Shown: positions 12,241-24,987, counted from the stretch's first letter. The stretch: 64,000 nt of DNA from Gordionus sp. m RMFG-2023 (GCF_954871325.1 NC_088775.1:28993561-29057560); one strand, 5' to 3'. Notes: generated from the sequence alone by a model not told the origin. Numbers and translations are program-made.

Positions 12241-13696
12241 ATGCGACATTATATTAGAATAGTGATTTTAAATTTAAAGCAATGTATTTTAACATTACGA
12301 TGCAAAAAAATAACTATTTACAGCAACTACATTTATTTTTCAAATAAATATAGCAAGTTACTTTAACAACACTTATAATTATATAACCAAAAGTTATTAT
12401 TACATATTATGATCGATATCGTTTACTTTTATTTGTAATATACAATAAATATTACGAAACGCATTCTAATTAATTATACCATGTCATACTACATTTTCAT
12501 TCATAAACATATCATGTAAACGACACCCTCCCCCATCCCCTTTAAAAGAAGATTATTTGTACACTTATATAATACACTCCCCAATGTCATGTCATAATCA
12601 TTGATATTTTTATATAACCTCTTCCTGTTTTTATTGTAAACTTATATTATAATGATAATTATACTCAATTATTATCTCATCTATTCATTTTAATAAAAAT
12701 GAGTTGTTCTATGTTCTGTCCACGTTATCGTGAAATGTAATGTAATATAACCCAGTAAGGTTATTATCTAAACTCTTTGAGTATCTATAATTTTGATTAT
12801 TTCATACGTAATTTTGTTTAGTTTCTTTTATAGTATAAATGTAGAATAAATAATTTTCCCAACATTTTATCATTCCATTTTAAATATGATATCGTTCGTG
12901 AATTATCTGTAAAACGATTACCTATTTATTAGATGTATACAGTGATATACGTCATTTCATGACATTTAAAAATATTTAAAAAAATGAATAAAAAACCATC
13001 AACAAAATAACTCAACGGTGAATACAAAACCCTATCGTGGGAGGATTTCGAGATTGGTTATTATTTAAAAAAAAAATTATATATCTCCTTTTTTTTGAAA
13101 AACTAAGATTTATCGTTATTTGGAGTGATGAGGAATGAGTGGGTGTCAACTTAAATATTCTTATTTTTTTTAGGGTTATCGATTTAATTAATTAGATTTA
13201 AATCATGATTATAAAATTATGTAAAAGCAATAATTTTTAGAATTAGAAACAATGAATTTTTGAATATGGACGAAGATTTACATCTATTTTATTTATTTTT
13301 GCTTGTAATTGAAATAATTATTAGTTTTTTTTTAATTTTTAAATAAAAACATTTTATTATATCTTATTCTATTTTTTTCATTAAATGTAATACCAAAATT
13401 TATTTAAAATGCAAGTTAAACAATTTTATAAGAGTTGTTACAAATATATGGAAATGGTTTACAGTAAATAAAATTATATTACTGTAAAAACTAAATCCAA
13501 TGCAACTATCAATATTTAATATTTGACCAATTTATTCTCCTAATTTTAATACATTATAATATTTTTTTTTAAATGTAGGATAATGGTTGATTTACTAATA
13601 TTTTATTTTTATATAAATTTGGAATTAAAAATAAAAATTTTTATATTTATTATTTTAAATTTACCAACCCCCCTAATTTCGATTGTTCATAATAAT
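12241..13696. other. AT-rich, no gene; possible LINE 5' sequence at its end
   Basis: No frame with a motif. 13657-13688 contains AATTTACCAACCCCCCTAAT, nearly the same as 17270-17297 just upstream of the LINE-like ORF. It may therefore be 5' sequence of that element, now separated by the MULE. Confidence 0.4.
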
Positions 13697-14114
13697 ACTT
13701 CTTACGAATCCCGGAAAAAAACCCCGGAAAATTTACCCCCGGAAAATAAACCCCCCGAAAAAACCCCCGGAAAATAAACCACCCGGAAAATAAACCACCC
13801 GGAAAATAAACCCCCAAGGATTTTTTTTCATTTTTATAGAATTTAGTTAAGACCTAATAATATAGGTATATTTTTATTTGGCCTACTCTCCATAAAAAAT
13901 GCTTAAATAAGAAAAACTGATGTTTAAATTGGTACTGGGAAAAAATGCCTCAGTAAAATAACTATGTATTGTAAAAAATTTTTGCTATAGTAAAAATACA
14001 ATACAATCTTTAAATATGATATTAAATAGACTTAATTTGACAAAACTTAGAAATAAGAAATGTTTATTTTATTGGTAAATCATGATTATGTATATACAAA
14101 TTTTATAATAATAA

Positions 14115-15887
14115 TTATATAGGTTGACATCGAATATTGAAGGAAATCGCTCTTATAAAATCTGGAAGGCTTCGCACACCATCACAGTATTCTTCGCAAA
14201 GTTTCTTTAGACGAATCTGGTTGTTAGAACTCTGCGATTTTGTTTTCGATGTCCAACTACCTACGCGCCATCTTTCAAGTTTGGTTTCATCGGCAGCCAC
14301 CTCGCATTTCATTTTTTAAATGAGTACCCAGATTGATGGGTGTTTATTCCCAACCAGATTAGAAAAACGATGATTCCAACCTTCGCATTGATTATTTGTT
14401 CGTTCTTCGTCTGAGAGAATGCTCTGATTCACGTTCCAGGTTTCTGGAGGAAATCGAGGCTCAATTCGACGTGTTTGGGATTGAGAATTGCTTCTCATGA
14501 CCTCCCTTGATACTCCATTGACATAATTTTTATCGAAATAATCAAGAATGTCCTTACCATTGCTCGGAGTAACTGATCTCAGGAATGTCATTGCATTGTC
14601 CATATCACATAACGGAACGAATGCTAAGCCGTCCATCATGCCACAAAAAAAAGTTTCATCGGTCCTGTATTCGCTTTCCAGACCCAGCTTCTGAATTTTT
14701 CTATGTGTACTTTGACACAAATGGTAAAAACATCCTCTAATTACGATGTGATCCCCTAATTGAAAAAATAAATATAAATTATTAAACATATTAATAATCA
14801 TACCAATGATACTCTTAACCGCGGTCATAGCAGAATTTTCGAAATCCATGTATATATATAATGGATCAGGAAATAAATCCCTTTCCTGACATTTAGACAT
14901 TATTGTTTGAAATATTTAACGGAACGAATGCTAAGCCGTCCATCATGCCACAAAAAAAAGTTTCATCGGTCCTGTATTCGCTTTCCAGACCCAGCTTCTG
15001 AATTTTTCTATGTGTACTTTGACACAAATGGTAAAAACATCCTCTAATTACGATGTGATCCCCTAATTGAAAAAATAAATATAAATTATTAAACATATTA
15101 ATAATCATACCAATGATACTCTTAACCGCGGTCATAGCAGACTTTTCGAAATCCATGTATATATAATGGATCAGGAAATAAATCCCTTTCCTGACATTTA
15201 GACATTATTGTTTGAAATATTATTTCAGAGTTTTTTTCTGGAGTACACAATAAACCGCTGTGATAAAAATATTGTTTATTGCTACTCTAATCACATATAA
15301 TTGTAGAAAACTTTTTGGGGACATGGCAAAATTACCATCCATATACCACTCTGTCCTATTAGATATTAGATTCAAGGAATCATCTGTTACGAACATTATT
15401 ATGCGTTCTTCAGCTTGTGGGCCATTATCAAATAATAAAAATCGTTTTGAGTTCTGGGAGCCACAATTTGCCCAATCACCTATAATATTTAAATTTTTAT
15501 GAAAATATAATTATATTTAAACTAATACCTTCAAAACTAGGCCTTCCAAATTCTCAAGATTTGAAGGGTTTGCATTGCTTTGTGATTCCTTAGAGTTCTT
15601 TTTATAGAATCTTCCGATAACATATACGATTGAACTCTTTGGTCTAATTTTACAATTTCCTCTGCATAAATTTGAAGAGGTTTTGCCAAAGAGTCTGCAC
15701 ATCGCTTCTTCATGTTGGCAATGGATTTCATTGCTACTAGTCCATCAATATTTGATGGATGATTATGAGCTGTATCAAGAACCTGGTCTTGATTATCGAG
15801 TGTTGAAAAAAGTATTGCTCTACTTTGAGCAGCGCCATCTAATCTTGTTTGAGCATTTTTTATGTATGGTATAAGAATAACCTTCAA
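14115..15887 (-). pseudogene. MULE transposase, broken
   Basis: Pieces in order on the minus strand: 15887-15537 holds TAHNHPSNIDG and later KKRCADSLAKP, like the N-terminal E/DHNHPP region. 15510-15260 holds NCGSQNSKRFLLFDN and WYMDGNFAMSPKSFLQLYV, the DG-F..P..F.QLY catalytic start. 15156-14316 holds MDFEKSAMTAV, GCFYHLCQSTHRKIQKLGL, LAFVPL, LDYFDKNYVNG, FPPETWNV and ERTNNQCEGWNHRF, the C.fH..Q...rk.q and RTNN..EgWH..f signatures. Frames change several times and the central part is duplicated, so it is not functional. No FLYWCH finger was recognised. Confidence 0.85.
14611..15222. repeat. Near-perfect tandem duplication, 307-bp unit, inside the MULE
   Basis: 14611-14917 is repeated head to tail at 14918-15222. 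By eye there is one base difference plus a 4-bp length difference in an AT repeat. The unit contains the transposase stretch around DFENSAMTAVKSIIG and the FYHLCQSTHR block, so that part of the catalytic domain occurs twice. The near identity implies a recent event. Confidence 0.9.
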
Positions 15888-16229
15888 ATATGAGCTTTCC
15901 AGGATGAATAAGATCCATTAAATTTTTTTTATAAAATATAAATTTATGAATAAAATATTTTTGTAAATTTAATTTTTTTTTTGTCTTTATATACGGCATA
16001 AAGATCCAAATTATTATTGTTTAATTTTATAAATAAATACCAATTATAACGTTTTTAATTGATAAACAATTTTTATTCTTTTGATTAAAAATACATTTTA
16101 AAACATAATGATCATAATACATTTTAATATCTGTTCATTTAACTAGTTGCTGAACAATAATATTTTTAACAAATTATTAACTTGCAATTGTCTAAATACC
16201 AATTATAGCGTTTTTAATTTATAAACAAT

Positions 16230-16338
16230 TTTTATTCTTTTGATTAAAAATACATTTTAAAACTTAATGATCATAATACATTTTAAAACTTAATGATCAT
16301 AATACATTTTAAAACTTAATGATCATAATACATTTTAA
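16230..16338. repeat. Short tandem array, 26-bp unit, about 4 copies
   Basis: Unit ATACATTTTAAAACTTAATG followed by ATCATA, repeated head to tail. A diverged single unit lies at about 16090-16120. It lies within the MULE, outside the transposase. Confidence 0.85.
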
Positions 16339-16745
16339 TAAGCTAAAAACTAAAGGTAGTTGCGTATCAATGAGGTGAGAAATCATGAATAAATTAAAAT
16401 TATCACATATATTCAAAATACCAAATGCAAAAAAATCGAGTATTTTCCCTTTGCATTTTACTGGTTTCAACTGAATTAAATTGTATATTGGGTGAATGTA
16501 TATTTGTTTCTATTATAATAAATCACGAATTTATTTCAATATTCATCTTTTAAATATGCAATGAATTAAGTTTCTATTTCTTTATATACTGGCTGCTAAC
16601 AACCAATCAATTTATATACAGATGTAATTCTAAAAATTGATTATTTGCTTAAATAAATTTGTATTTTAAAAAAATCTGTTTGGATTGGCCTATTTATGCA
16701 AGCAGTTACTTCTAATAATTTGGAATATATACATAACGTTTTAAG

Positions 16746-16886
16746 TAAACCCATCATATTGGGGGGTAAATTTGGATGTTGCATCATATTCATAGGAGGC
16801 GCACTAACTCCAGCAAGGCCCATGACAGTAGGAGAAGGTGGGGGTGGAAGCATGAATGGTCTATCAGCAAAAAGTTGATGAGGTCA
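16746..16886 (-). other. Proline/methionine-rich coding-like segment captured in the MULE
   Basis: On the minus strand this reads FADRPFMLPPPPSPTVMG followed by LAGVSAPPMNMMQHPNLPP and NMMG, then meets a possible donor. It is more GC-rich and more protein-like than the surrounding MULE DNA. It is flanked on both sides by a shared AATATTTTTAACAAATTATT motif (about 16165 and 16888). It looks like a piece of a host exon picked up by the transposon, as Pack-MULEs do. P/M-rich tracts of this type are common in RNA-binding and splicing proteins, but I do not recognise the source. Confidence 0.45.
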
Positions 16887-17427
16887 TAATATTTTTAACA
16901 AATTATTAACTTGCAATTGTCTAAATATAAATTATTGCTAGATTATACTTAAATATGAGAGTGTATAAAAATAATCCCAAGGGGTTTTTTCCGAGGGTTT
17001 TATTTTCTAGGGGTTTTTTTCCGGGGGTTTTATTTCCTGGGAGTTTTTTCCGAAGGTTTTATTTCCTGGGGGTTTTTTTCCGGGGGTTTTTTCCGGTTTT
17101 TTTTCCTATTACCACTTCTTACAGTTCTTGAATCTTTCTTTTTTTTTCAATTTTCAATTTTTTCTTTCCCCCATTTTTCTTGTTTATACCTTATTTTTTG
17201 TTCTTAATAATACTTTTTATACTTTATGTATCTAGTCTTATTTTATAATTATTATTATTTATTTATTTTAAATTTACCAACCCCTCTAATCTCGATTATA
17301 CTTCTGATAGGATAGCTGATGTATCCTTCTTTTTTTTTCAATTTAGATTTTTTTCCCCATTTCGCTTGTTAATATCTTTTTGGTTTCTATTTCTCCTATT
17401 CAAAGTTATATCCGTTAATATTTTTTT

Positions 17428-20110
17428 TTGTTTTCTCCCTTTCAAAGCCATCCCATGGTAAACTCTTGTTGTCAAGTATGCTTAAAAATAATTTCGCTTA
17501 ATTTAAATGGCGTGTTTAGGAAACATGGTTTACCCGCTTGCCCCAATTCTGGAAAATTTCCCCTCTCCTCCGGCCCATATCCTTTTATTAACGCTCCTCA
17601 CTCGTATGACCCCAGTCCGGCCTGTTGTTCCTCAAGCTCTGTTGATTTATTCCTTAATTCGCATAAGCCCCCAGTTCTTTCTAGGATTTCTATAGCCGCT
17701 CGAGAGTCTATCTCAAGGTTCCTTACGCCTCTTATGAATAATTTAAACTCAGATTTCTCCTCGATACCCTTGTAGTTAGATTTAATTAGTTTCTACTTTC
17801 GAGTTTTAGTTAAGCCCAAGAATAGAATAAATAACTTATCTGCTCAATCAAGGAGAAAGTGTCCAATTTTGGAAATACTATTATCGATGAATTTTCTCCA
17901 TCTAACTCCTTAAATCCCAACTCTTTCCGTTGTAAATTGATTTCTGAATTAGATCTTGGAGATATTCGCGGTGCTGCCCGAATATTGACTTACGATGATA
18001 CTATTTCACCTATCAACGTTACTCAACTCTCGAGAAACATCCACTAGCTTCCCCTTTTAACATTCACCCGCATGCCTCTTCCCCTATTCCTTTTACCTGT
18101 GATGAAGTACTTAAGTGCTTAAAGTCCTTTAAAAAAGGGACGATAGGTGGGCTGGACGGTTTCAGACCTGGTTTTTTTGTGGATTTAATTCAATGCTCTG
18201 ATAGTGGTTTTATTGACCCTTTGCTGAAATCATTAACTGAACTTTGCAATAATATCCTCTTATGCGAAGTTCCTCTTTGTATTCGTCCTATTCTTTTTGG
18301 CGCACGTCTTGTTTCTTTAACCAAACCGGATGATGGCATTAGACCCATAGCCATAGGGTCATTCTTTCGTCGTTTAGTCGCCAAGGCTATTGTAAATAGG
18401 ATCCGGCCTAAGGCCAGTTCCCTCTTATTTCCCTCATAGTTAGGATTTGGAGGGAGAGGTGGGTGTGAAGTGGCCCCACATGTTGCGCGTATTTTTATAA
18501 ATACTCAGGCCGATAAGGTTTTCTGCAAGTTACAGAAATGCCTTCAACACCATCCATAGGGGAGGGCATTCTTACCATCTTTTTTACATCATTTCCCAAA
18601 ATACAGGAATTTCCTTAATTCCTGTTATGGATTCCCTTCGTTCGGGGAATTTTCCATATCCTCTGGAGAGGAGATTTAGCAAGGTGATCCACTAGGTCCC
18701 TTGCTCTTTACTATAGGGATTCAGGATTTGATCAAAAATTTAAAATCTGATTTCAAATTAGACCTTAATTTATGGTATCTCGACGATTGCTCTTTTGGCG
18801 GTTCTTTATCCAATGTTATGTCGGCCATAAAGTACGTTGAAATGGAAGCTTCTAAATTTGGTCTTTCCCTAAATAGGAAAAAGTGTGAAATTTCCTCCCT
18901 CAACAATAAGGATTTTATCCCTCCCTTAGATTTTACAATCATTCCGCACGAGGAACTCTGTCTTTTAGGTTCCCCTCAAAAAACTTTTGAGGATTTGTTC
19001 CAGTCCCTTTCCAATTCACTTAAGAATCTTCCTCATCTCCCCAAGCATCAGTTCTTCTTTCTCACCAAAAAATGTCTTTTTCTACCGAAATTCTTACATT
19101 TATTTAAATCTTCCCCCGTTTTCCAGTACAATCTCCTTAAGGCCTTCGAATTAAAATTTAAACATTTTATTGAATCCCTTTTAGGCTTTTTCCGATTTCT
19201 GGTCCCTCGCCTCTATGCCCGTTTACTGGGGTGGTCTTGGATTTTCACCCCCCTTCCTAATGGCAATTGCGTGCTTTCTTTCATCTCGAATACCCTTTAA
19301 CGATTCTATTTCCTCGCTTATCGAGTTGGACGATCCCCTCTATCTTCAGCTAAACAAGAGTGGCTTACTCAAGTTATCCAAGGCTCCGAGCAGCCAGTTT
19401 CCAGTCATCTAAAGAGCTTCCTGGTCCCTATGATTCAATGCGCGTTTGAAAAACTTTGTATGTGTCCCGATCTAACTAACCTTCAACTGCTCAGAAACGG
19501 AAAAAAAAACTCTAACGGCCATGAATGGCTAGACACGATTCCGAGTGGTAAAAAGGAAACGTTACTCACAGACGATGAGTTTCAAACTGCCATTGGCCAT
19601 AGGCTTGGTTGCCTTATCCCTTCTGTGGACACCCGTGCTGCCTGTCACAAACAGGTTGATCCTTTCTCTAGACATTGTTTTTCGTGTCTCAAAGTCAGTG
19701 GCCGTTTCCTGAGGCACGACAACCTTAATAGGTTAATCGGCAAAGCCTTGATTTCGGTCGGTTTCCCCAATAGTTTGGAGCCATTAGATCTCCTAAATGC
19801 GGAAGGTAAGCGTCCCGACGGCATGTCTTTAACGTCTTGGCACGGTGGCAAAGATTTGCCTACGACGTCTCTTGTGTTACCTCCTTTCCGGCTAACGGAA
19901 ATACCGACCCCTTGGAACTACAAGAAACCAATAAGTTTAATAAATATAGATACCTCCCTAATTCTTTTATATTTATTCCCCTAATTTTTAGCGTCCTTGG
20001 AAACCCTGGTCCCCAATCCCTAAAGTTCTTAAATCAATTGGATAGAAGAATTTCATTGTCAAAAACGAGTCCCTATCTCTTAAACAAAAAATCCAATTTG
20101 AAATCTTAAA
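17428..20110 (+). pseudogene. LINE-like reverse transcriptase ORF, broken
   Basis: Order on the + strand: a zinc-finger-like start (CCQVCLKII ... HGLPACPNSG) at 17428; ISELDLGDIRGAARIL at about 17938; RT blocks GTIGGLDGFRPGFFVD (18140), ARLVSLTKPDDGIRPIAIGS (18303) and LGFGGRGGCEVA (18440); QGDPLGPLLFTIGIQD-like sequence (about 18680); YLDD at 18776-18787; LNRKKCE (18870). The C-terminal region has DPFSRHCFSC ... RHDNLN ... KRPDGM (19660-19830), then in another frame AYDVSCVTSF (19852). The pattern RPDGM...W..G..L.YDV resembles a restriction-like nuclease site. At least five frame changes or stops break it. I cannot place the clade. Confidence 0.8.
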
Positions 20111-21818
20111 GGGGAACTACAAATGTTTTTTCGAAACACTCCTATTTCCTTCCTAGTTCATCAAATATAGTTATTTACAATAAATTTTTAATATAATCTG
20201 TATAAAATTTCTACATTTTGTAATTTATTTTATTAAATATTTTATATATTTTTTTTTATATACTTGATATAATTATTTTATAAAACAATTTTTTCTATAT
20301 TCATTAGTTCGACAGAATATAGATATTTTTTTTTTGAGAAATTCCATATTGTTTATTTTTCAAAATTTATTCGCTTTTGTTTCATGGATGTTTAACTATT
20401 TTCTTTTTATTTAAATAATTATAATCTTTATATTTTATAATTATCATTACCCTCTAGGAATCGAAAAATCTATCGGCAAATTATTAAAAGGTAAAAAATT
20501 TTTTTAATTAAATACAAATATCTATTATAACCAGAAATTAAAATTAATATTTTTATATAAGCTCTATAGATTAATTTTCTTACTATCAAAATAGTTGCTA
20601 TTTATTTAAATAGGGACAATTTGAAATAATTATAAATTATTCCTTTAATTTCAACAATAATAATTAAAAATTACATATTAAAAATTTTTTAGGATCAACT
20701 CAGTAGAAATAATTTTTATTCTTATCACAAAATATAATATAAAACATAAAATTCTTTTAATCTTAGTCTTACTTACAATTAAATTTAAAAAAATGTCAAA
20801 TTTATAGAGAGAAAAAAACCTAAATTATAAATTTATATCACAATATTAGTTAACAATCATATTATCTTAACATAATTAAATTGTAAATATAATAAGAGCT
20901 ATAAAAAGTATATAAAAGATAAATTAATGTGATAATGTTACAAGAAATATATGAAATTGCACAGTAAAAAAACATAATTAAGTGGATTATTAAGCATCCC
21001 ATAATAACAATTTTTATATATAAACTATAAATAACTTATTAGATATATTCATATATATTAAGGAAATAATTGCACTAAAATAGAAATAACTATACTTAAA
21101 GAAAGTAGGATATAAAACATAATTTACAAAAATATAGCAAAAGGTTTCTGATATAAGAAGAATAAAATATGAGAAAAAAATTATGTCATATATATTATGA
21201 GAATTAAGAGGGTTAAGGAAATGTTTCAAAGAAACACTTGTAATTCCCTCTTAGAATTTGAATTGCGTTATGTGCTTTAGGAATACTGACAACTCTATTT
21301 TTTTCCAGTCCTTATTGACAATTAGACTTTTTGGTTTCTTGTCCGAGGTGAGAGATCTATTTAGAAGAGAATGAGATGATGCATGACACATTCTACATAA
21401 ACCTTTTAACGCTGTGCCAAGAAGTTAAGGACATGCCATCAGGACTGTCATCCTCATTTAAAAAGCTTAATGGCTTCATGCTAGTGGGGACTTGCAGAAA
21501 TCAAGGTTTGCCAATCAATTTATTTAAAATCATTTAAAATAAATTTTGGTATTAACTGAATGCAAAAATAGTAAAATATGATATAATAAAAATTTTATAA
21601 GAAAGTTATAAATAAAAGGTTTTGCTACAAATCATACTATAATACTATATTGTCAATCCATTATAGTCTCAATTACCAATCGTTTATAAATAAATTTCAC
21701 AAAAAAACAATATTTAATATATGAATGTGTGTTCAACTGATAACTTTTTCCAGAGGAATTATTTTTTTCTATGACACATGTTATAAAATATTTTTATGTA
21801 ATTTTAATGCCTCCATAG
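20111..21818. other. AT-rich, no gene; possible short coding-like patch
   Basis: 20111-21200 is plain AT-rich DNA after the LINE-like ORF; no poly-A tail is clear. 21240-21510 is more balanced in composition and ends with a possible donor at 21507, but no frame or family is recognised. Confidence 0.4.
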
Positions 21819-23320
21819 CAGAGTTGTTAAAGTAGCGCGCTAACTTTTTTGGTAGCTATAGCTAATAGCGGCTACTTTTTTTGTAATAATTTTTTAGCGC
21901 GCTACTTTTTTTGAAAGTAGCTTAGTAGCTGCTACTTCGCTACTTTAAAAAAATATAATGAAGGTAAGTGTAAACATGAAAATTTAAATATATTATCAAA
22001 ATTAATTATAATTTTTATGATTTATTATTTAATTTTGAAATTAAAATATAATTTCAATTTGTAATTTATATTTTCATTTGTATTATAAACCTAAATCACG
22101 TGTTAATAATTTAAAATGTCATCGCCTATGGATATCCAAATCGTTGAAAGTGATTCAGACAATGATATTAATGAATGAAGATACCATGGAAGAAAATGTT
22201 TTTAATAGCTATAATACAAATTTCCCATTCCCTAGATTAAATTTATTTCTTTAAAATGTAAAAAAAAATATTTCCTCAAATCAATCCAGTAGCTATAACC
22301 TCAAGAAACACCTAAAGGTAAATTGTCATTTTTACATTCTAATAATATTTATTTTATAAGACTGTTCATGAGTTTTAAGGAAATCGAGAAACATCTAAAT
22401 TATTTTGGTATAGGCGACTCTACATCCAAAAAGACTAATTCAATTCAAACCAAATTAATTAATAATGCAAATGACAATATTTCTCAGAAATTGGCTGATA
22501 AAGTTATTGTTGATTTTATAATTAATACATTTCAGCCAATGTCCTTAGTTGATAATCCATCATTTACCATGATAATTAACACTATCCCCTGGTACAACAA
22601 TTTTATGCGCCAGACACTAATGAATAAAATAGCAGATAACTTTAAAATGATGAAAGATGCTCTAATAGTAGAGTTATCAGAGATATCATATATATATGTA
22701 CCACGAGAGATAGTTGAACACATAACAGAAGGTAAAACTTATTTATATTTATAAATTGATCTGATTAAATATTTTTGAGCTTATTTGGGAATCACAGGCC
22801 ATTGGCTAGACCCTGGAACTTTAAAAAGAAGATCTGTGGCATTAGCCCTCAAAATGATAATAGGATGCCAGACATACGTGATAATCTATCTTATATTAAA
22901 AATATGATAAGATTAAATACGCCCTTACCCTCAAGTGCTAGTCGAGAGATTATTTAATAAGGCAAAACTTATACTTTCTAATCGTCGCTCTAGACTTGGG
23001 GATGATAATATCGAAATGATTTTATCATTAAAATGCAACAAATTACCATAAATATTTATTTTTATTATATAAATTTTTTTATAATCAAAACTAACTATAT
23101 TTTAATATTTATAAATGTTGATTTTTATATATTTACTATACAATAACATAAGCAAAAAATAAAAAATTTGTTTGTAAATTTTTTTAATAAAAAGTAGCTT
23201 TAGTAGCTAATAGCGAGCTACTTTTTTTGACAAATAGCGATAGCGGTAGCGCGCTACTTTTTTTAACAAATAACGATAGCAGTAGCGCGCTACTTTTAAA
23301 AGTAGCGTTTAACAACTCTG
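21819..23320 (+). mobile_element. hAT element, 1.5 kb, internally deleted (family 'agtagcgcgct')
   Basis: Ends CAGAGTTGTTAAAGTAGCGC and the complement AGCGTTTAACAACTCTG. The flanking repeat CCATAG is exact (21813-21818 and 23321-23326), only 6 bp rather than the usual 8. Subterminal regions are arrays of TAGCGCGCTAC palindromes. Transposase pieces: a BED-finger tail near 22286-22318 (SSSYNLKKHLK), then 22323-22754 with KLADKVIVDFIINTFQPMSL (family: ....i..d..P.s.v), then a HWLDPGTLKRRS block, then SSASREIIFNKAKLILSNRR at about 22932 (family: SS..SER.FS.a..i...RR). The DDE middle is largely missing. Confidence 0.88.
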
Positions 23321-23326
23321 CCATAG

Positions 23327-24980
23327 TCACAAACACCTTGGGAGCCTTTGGGGACGAGGCTTATATTTAATTAAGAGGCTGGAAAAAAAACTGTCGGCAC
23401 CTCCAAATAAGGAGTACCTACGATAGAATCTCTGCAGAGATTTGTCGATTTAACGTTCTAAGCATCCACCTCCCTAAGATGACCCCACACTCTTATATAT
23501 ATAATTTTTTTTATATTTAGTTTTCTTTTTTTATAATGCATTTTTTAGTCATGTTTTAAACCACTCTTTTAGAAATTTTTTCTTCTATATTTATGCACCC
23601 TTATTTATACAATATATGCTTTTTTTAAAATGTTTTTTTTTTATTTTTTAACCAAAAGCTTAAATCTTTGGATATTCTTTTTTTCCTAAAGAGAAAACAT
23701 TTTTGATCAAATTTACCTAAAAATCACAAATTTTTTTTGAAAGAAAAATTAAAAAGATAGTGATTTAATCAAAAAAATCGATTTTAAAAATATTTTTTTA
23801 TAAAAAAATTCATTATTTTATGCCAACCCTAAACATATCTTCATTCTTGAAGGTGTGACTAGCAGGGCTGTTAGTCATAATTGGTAAAGATAAATACATT
23901 TATTTTTAAATTAGTTGCACATTTTCACAATTTTATGTTGTACATATCTATCAAGTTGCATTCCATCTCATTTATTACGAATGATTTAATAGATTAAAAG
24001 ATTTCTCAGTAATATTCTATTTATTTTGAAAAAATATTTAAACACGTAATTTTTTGCTACGAAGAAAACCCGTGTGATGAACTTGGTTGGAAATTTTGCA
24101 TTTAAAAAAAAGTAAAATAAATTACTTCACCACATTATCCCTTATCTCACCGAAATATATTTCTTTGATTCTGAACAAAATAATAAAAAAAATTCCCCCG
24201 CAATCTGATTAAAATTTTATCTTGTTTAATTTTGATTTTTTGAGAATATGCACATGTCAAATAACAGAGTATAAAATATTAAATCTTCATTATATAACAG
24301 AGCTTGTAAGGTGCCCAACACTTTTTTTAAGAATCACCAAAGATTGATCAAAAATCTTATTAGCATATGAATTCTTCAAGGAACAAAATTATTTTGAAGA
24401 GTATTTCAAACTCTATTGTATAATATTTAAAAATGTGTTTTTTAGCGGCATTTTATATTTTACTTGGGGTGGTTTTTGACATTTATGTCATTGCTCTAGT
24501 GGTAAAGGTAATGATTGATTGATTTATAAGATGATCCTCAAATGTCAACAAACCATATACCTATTGTAGATAAAAGAAAAAGTATAATATTTTTTTGCAT
24601 AATTTACTTCTTAAAAATATAATCATTTAGATAAAATCAAAAATTAGGGTAAAATTCGAACAAAAATCAATAGATAACTGAATAATCTCTATAGATCTAG
24701 AATATATATCATTCAGATACGACTCGATTCTCTGAGAAAAATAAAAATTATTTCTGTTTAATAGGGGAAAAAATAGATATTTTTGCTGTATCAAACCAAT
24801 AATCTAAGAATTAGCACCAGATTGGCAGGCAATTTTTTATGCGTAAATAGTTGGAATATCGAATACAATTATGTTATAATTAACAAAATTATTATAAAAA
24901 AGGGAAGAATGGGCCGATTCAAAATTTGTTTAAAAACATAAGCTGCTGTTTTCTTTTGTGTATAACTGACCCCTTCTTAA
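23327..24980. other. No gene; diverged repeat at 23430-23530
   Basis: 23430-23530 (TTCTAAGCATCCACCTCCCT region) resembles 1735-1800 (TTTTAAGCATTCACTCTTCT region), each followed by a T-rich run, so it is a dispersed repeat of unknown type. The rest is AT-rich and featureless. Confidence 0.4.
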
Positions 24981-24987
24981 GATATGA

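Larger units (their letters stand above)
13706..17113 (-). mobile_element. MULE (Mutator-like) DNA transposon, 3.4 kb
   Basis: Flanked by the 9-bp repeat ACTTCTTAC (13697-13705 and 17114-17122), the usual target size for Mutator-like elements. The ends are inverted arrays of a C-rich unit, CCCCCGGAAAATAAA-like at 13708-13820 and its complement at 16978-17105. Inside, on the minus strand, is a broken MULE transposase (14115-15887). It also holds a 307-bp tandem duplication, a short AT-rich tandem array and a proline-rich segment. The internal sequence is too broken to be autonomous. Confidence 0.82.

Noticed and set aside
16230-16338. CRISPR-like repeats
   Set aside because: Units are directly adjacent with no spacers and the DNA is eukaryotic; simple tandem repeat.
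18721-18942. Minus-strand open frame opposite the RT
   Set aside because: Shadow of the + strand RT reading (YLDD, KCE), which has clear family motifs.
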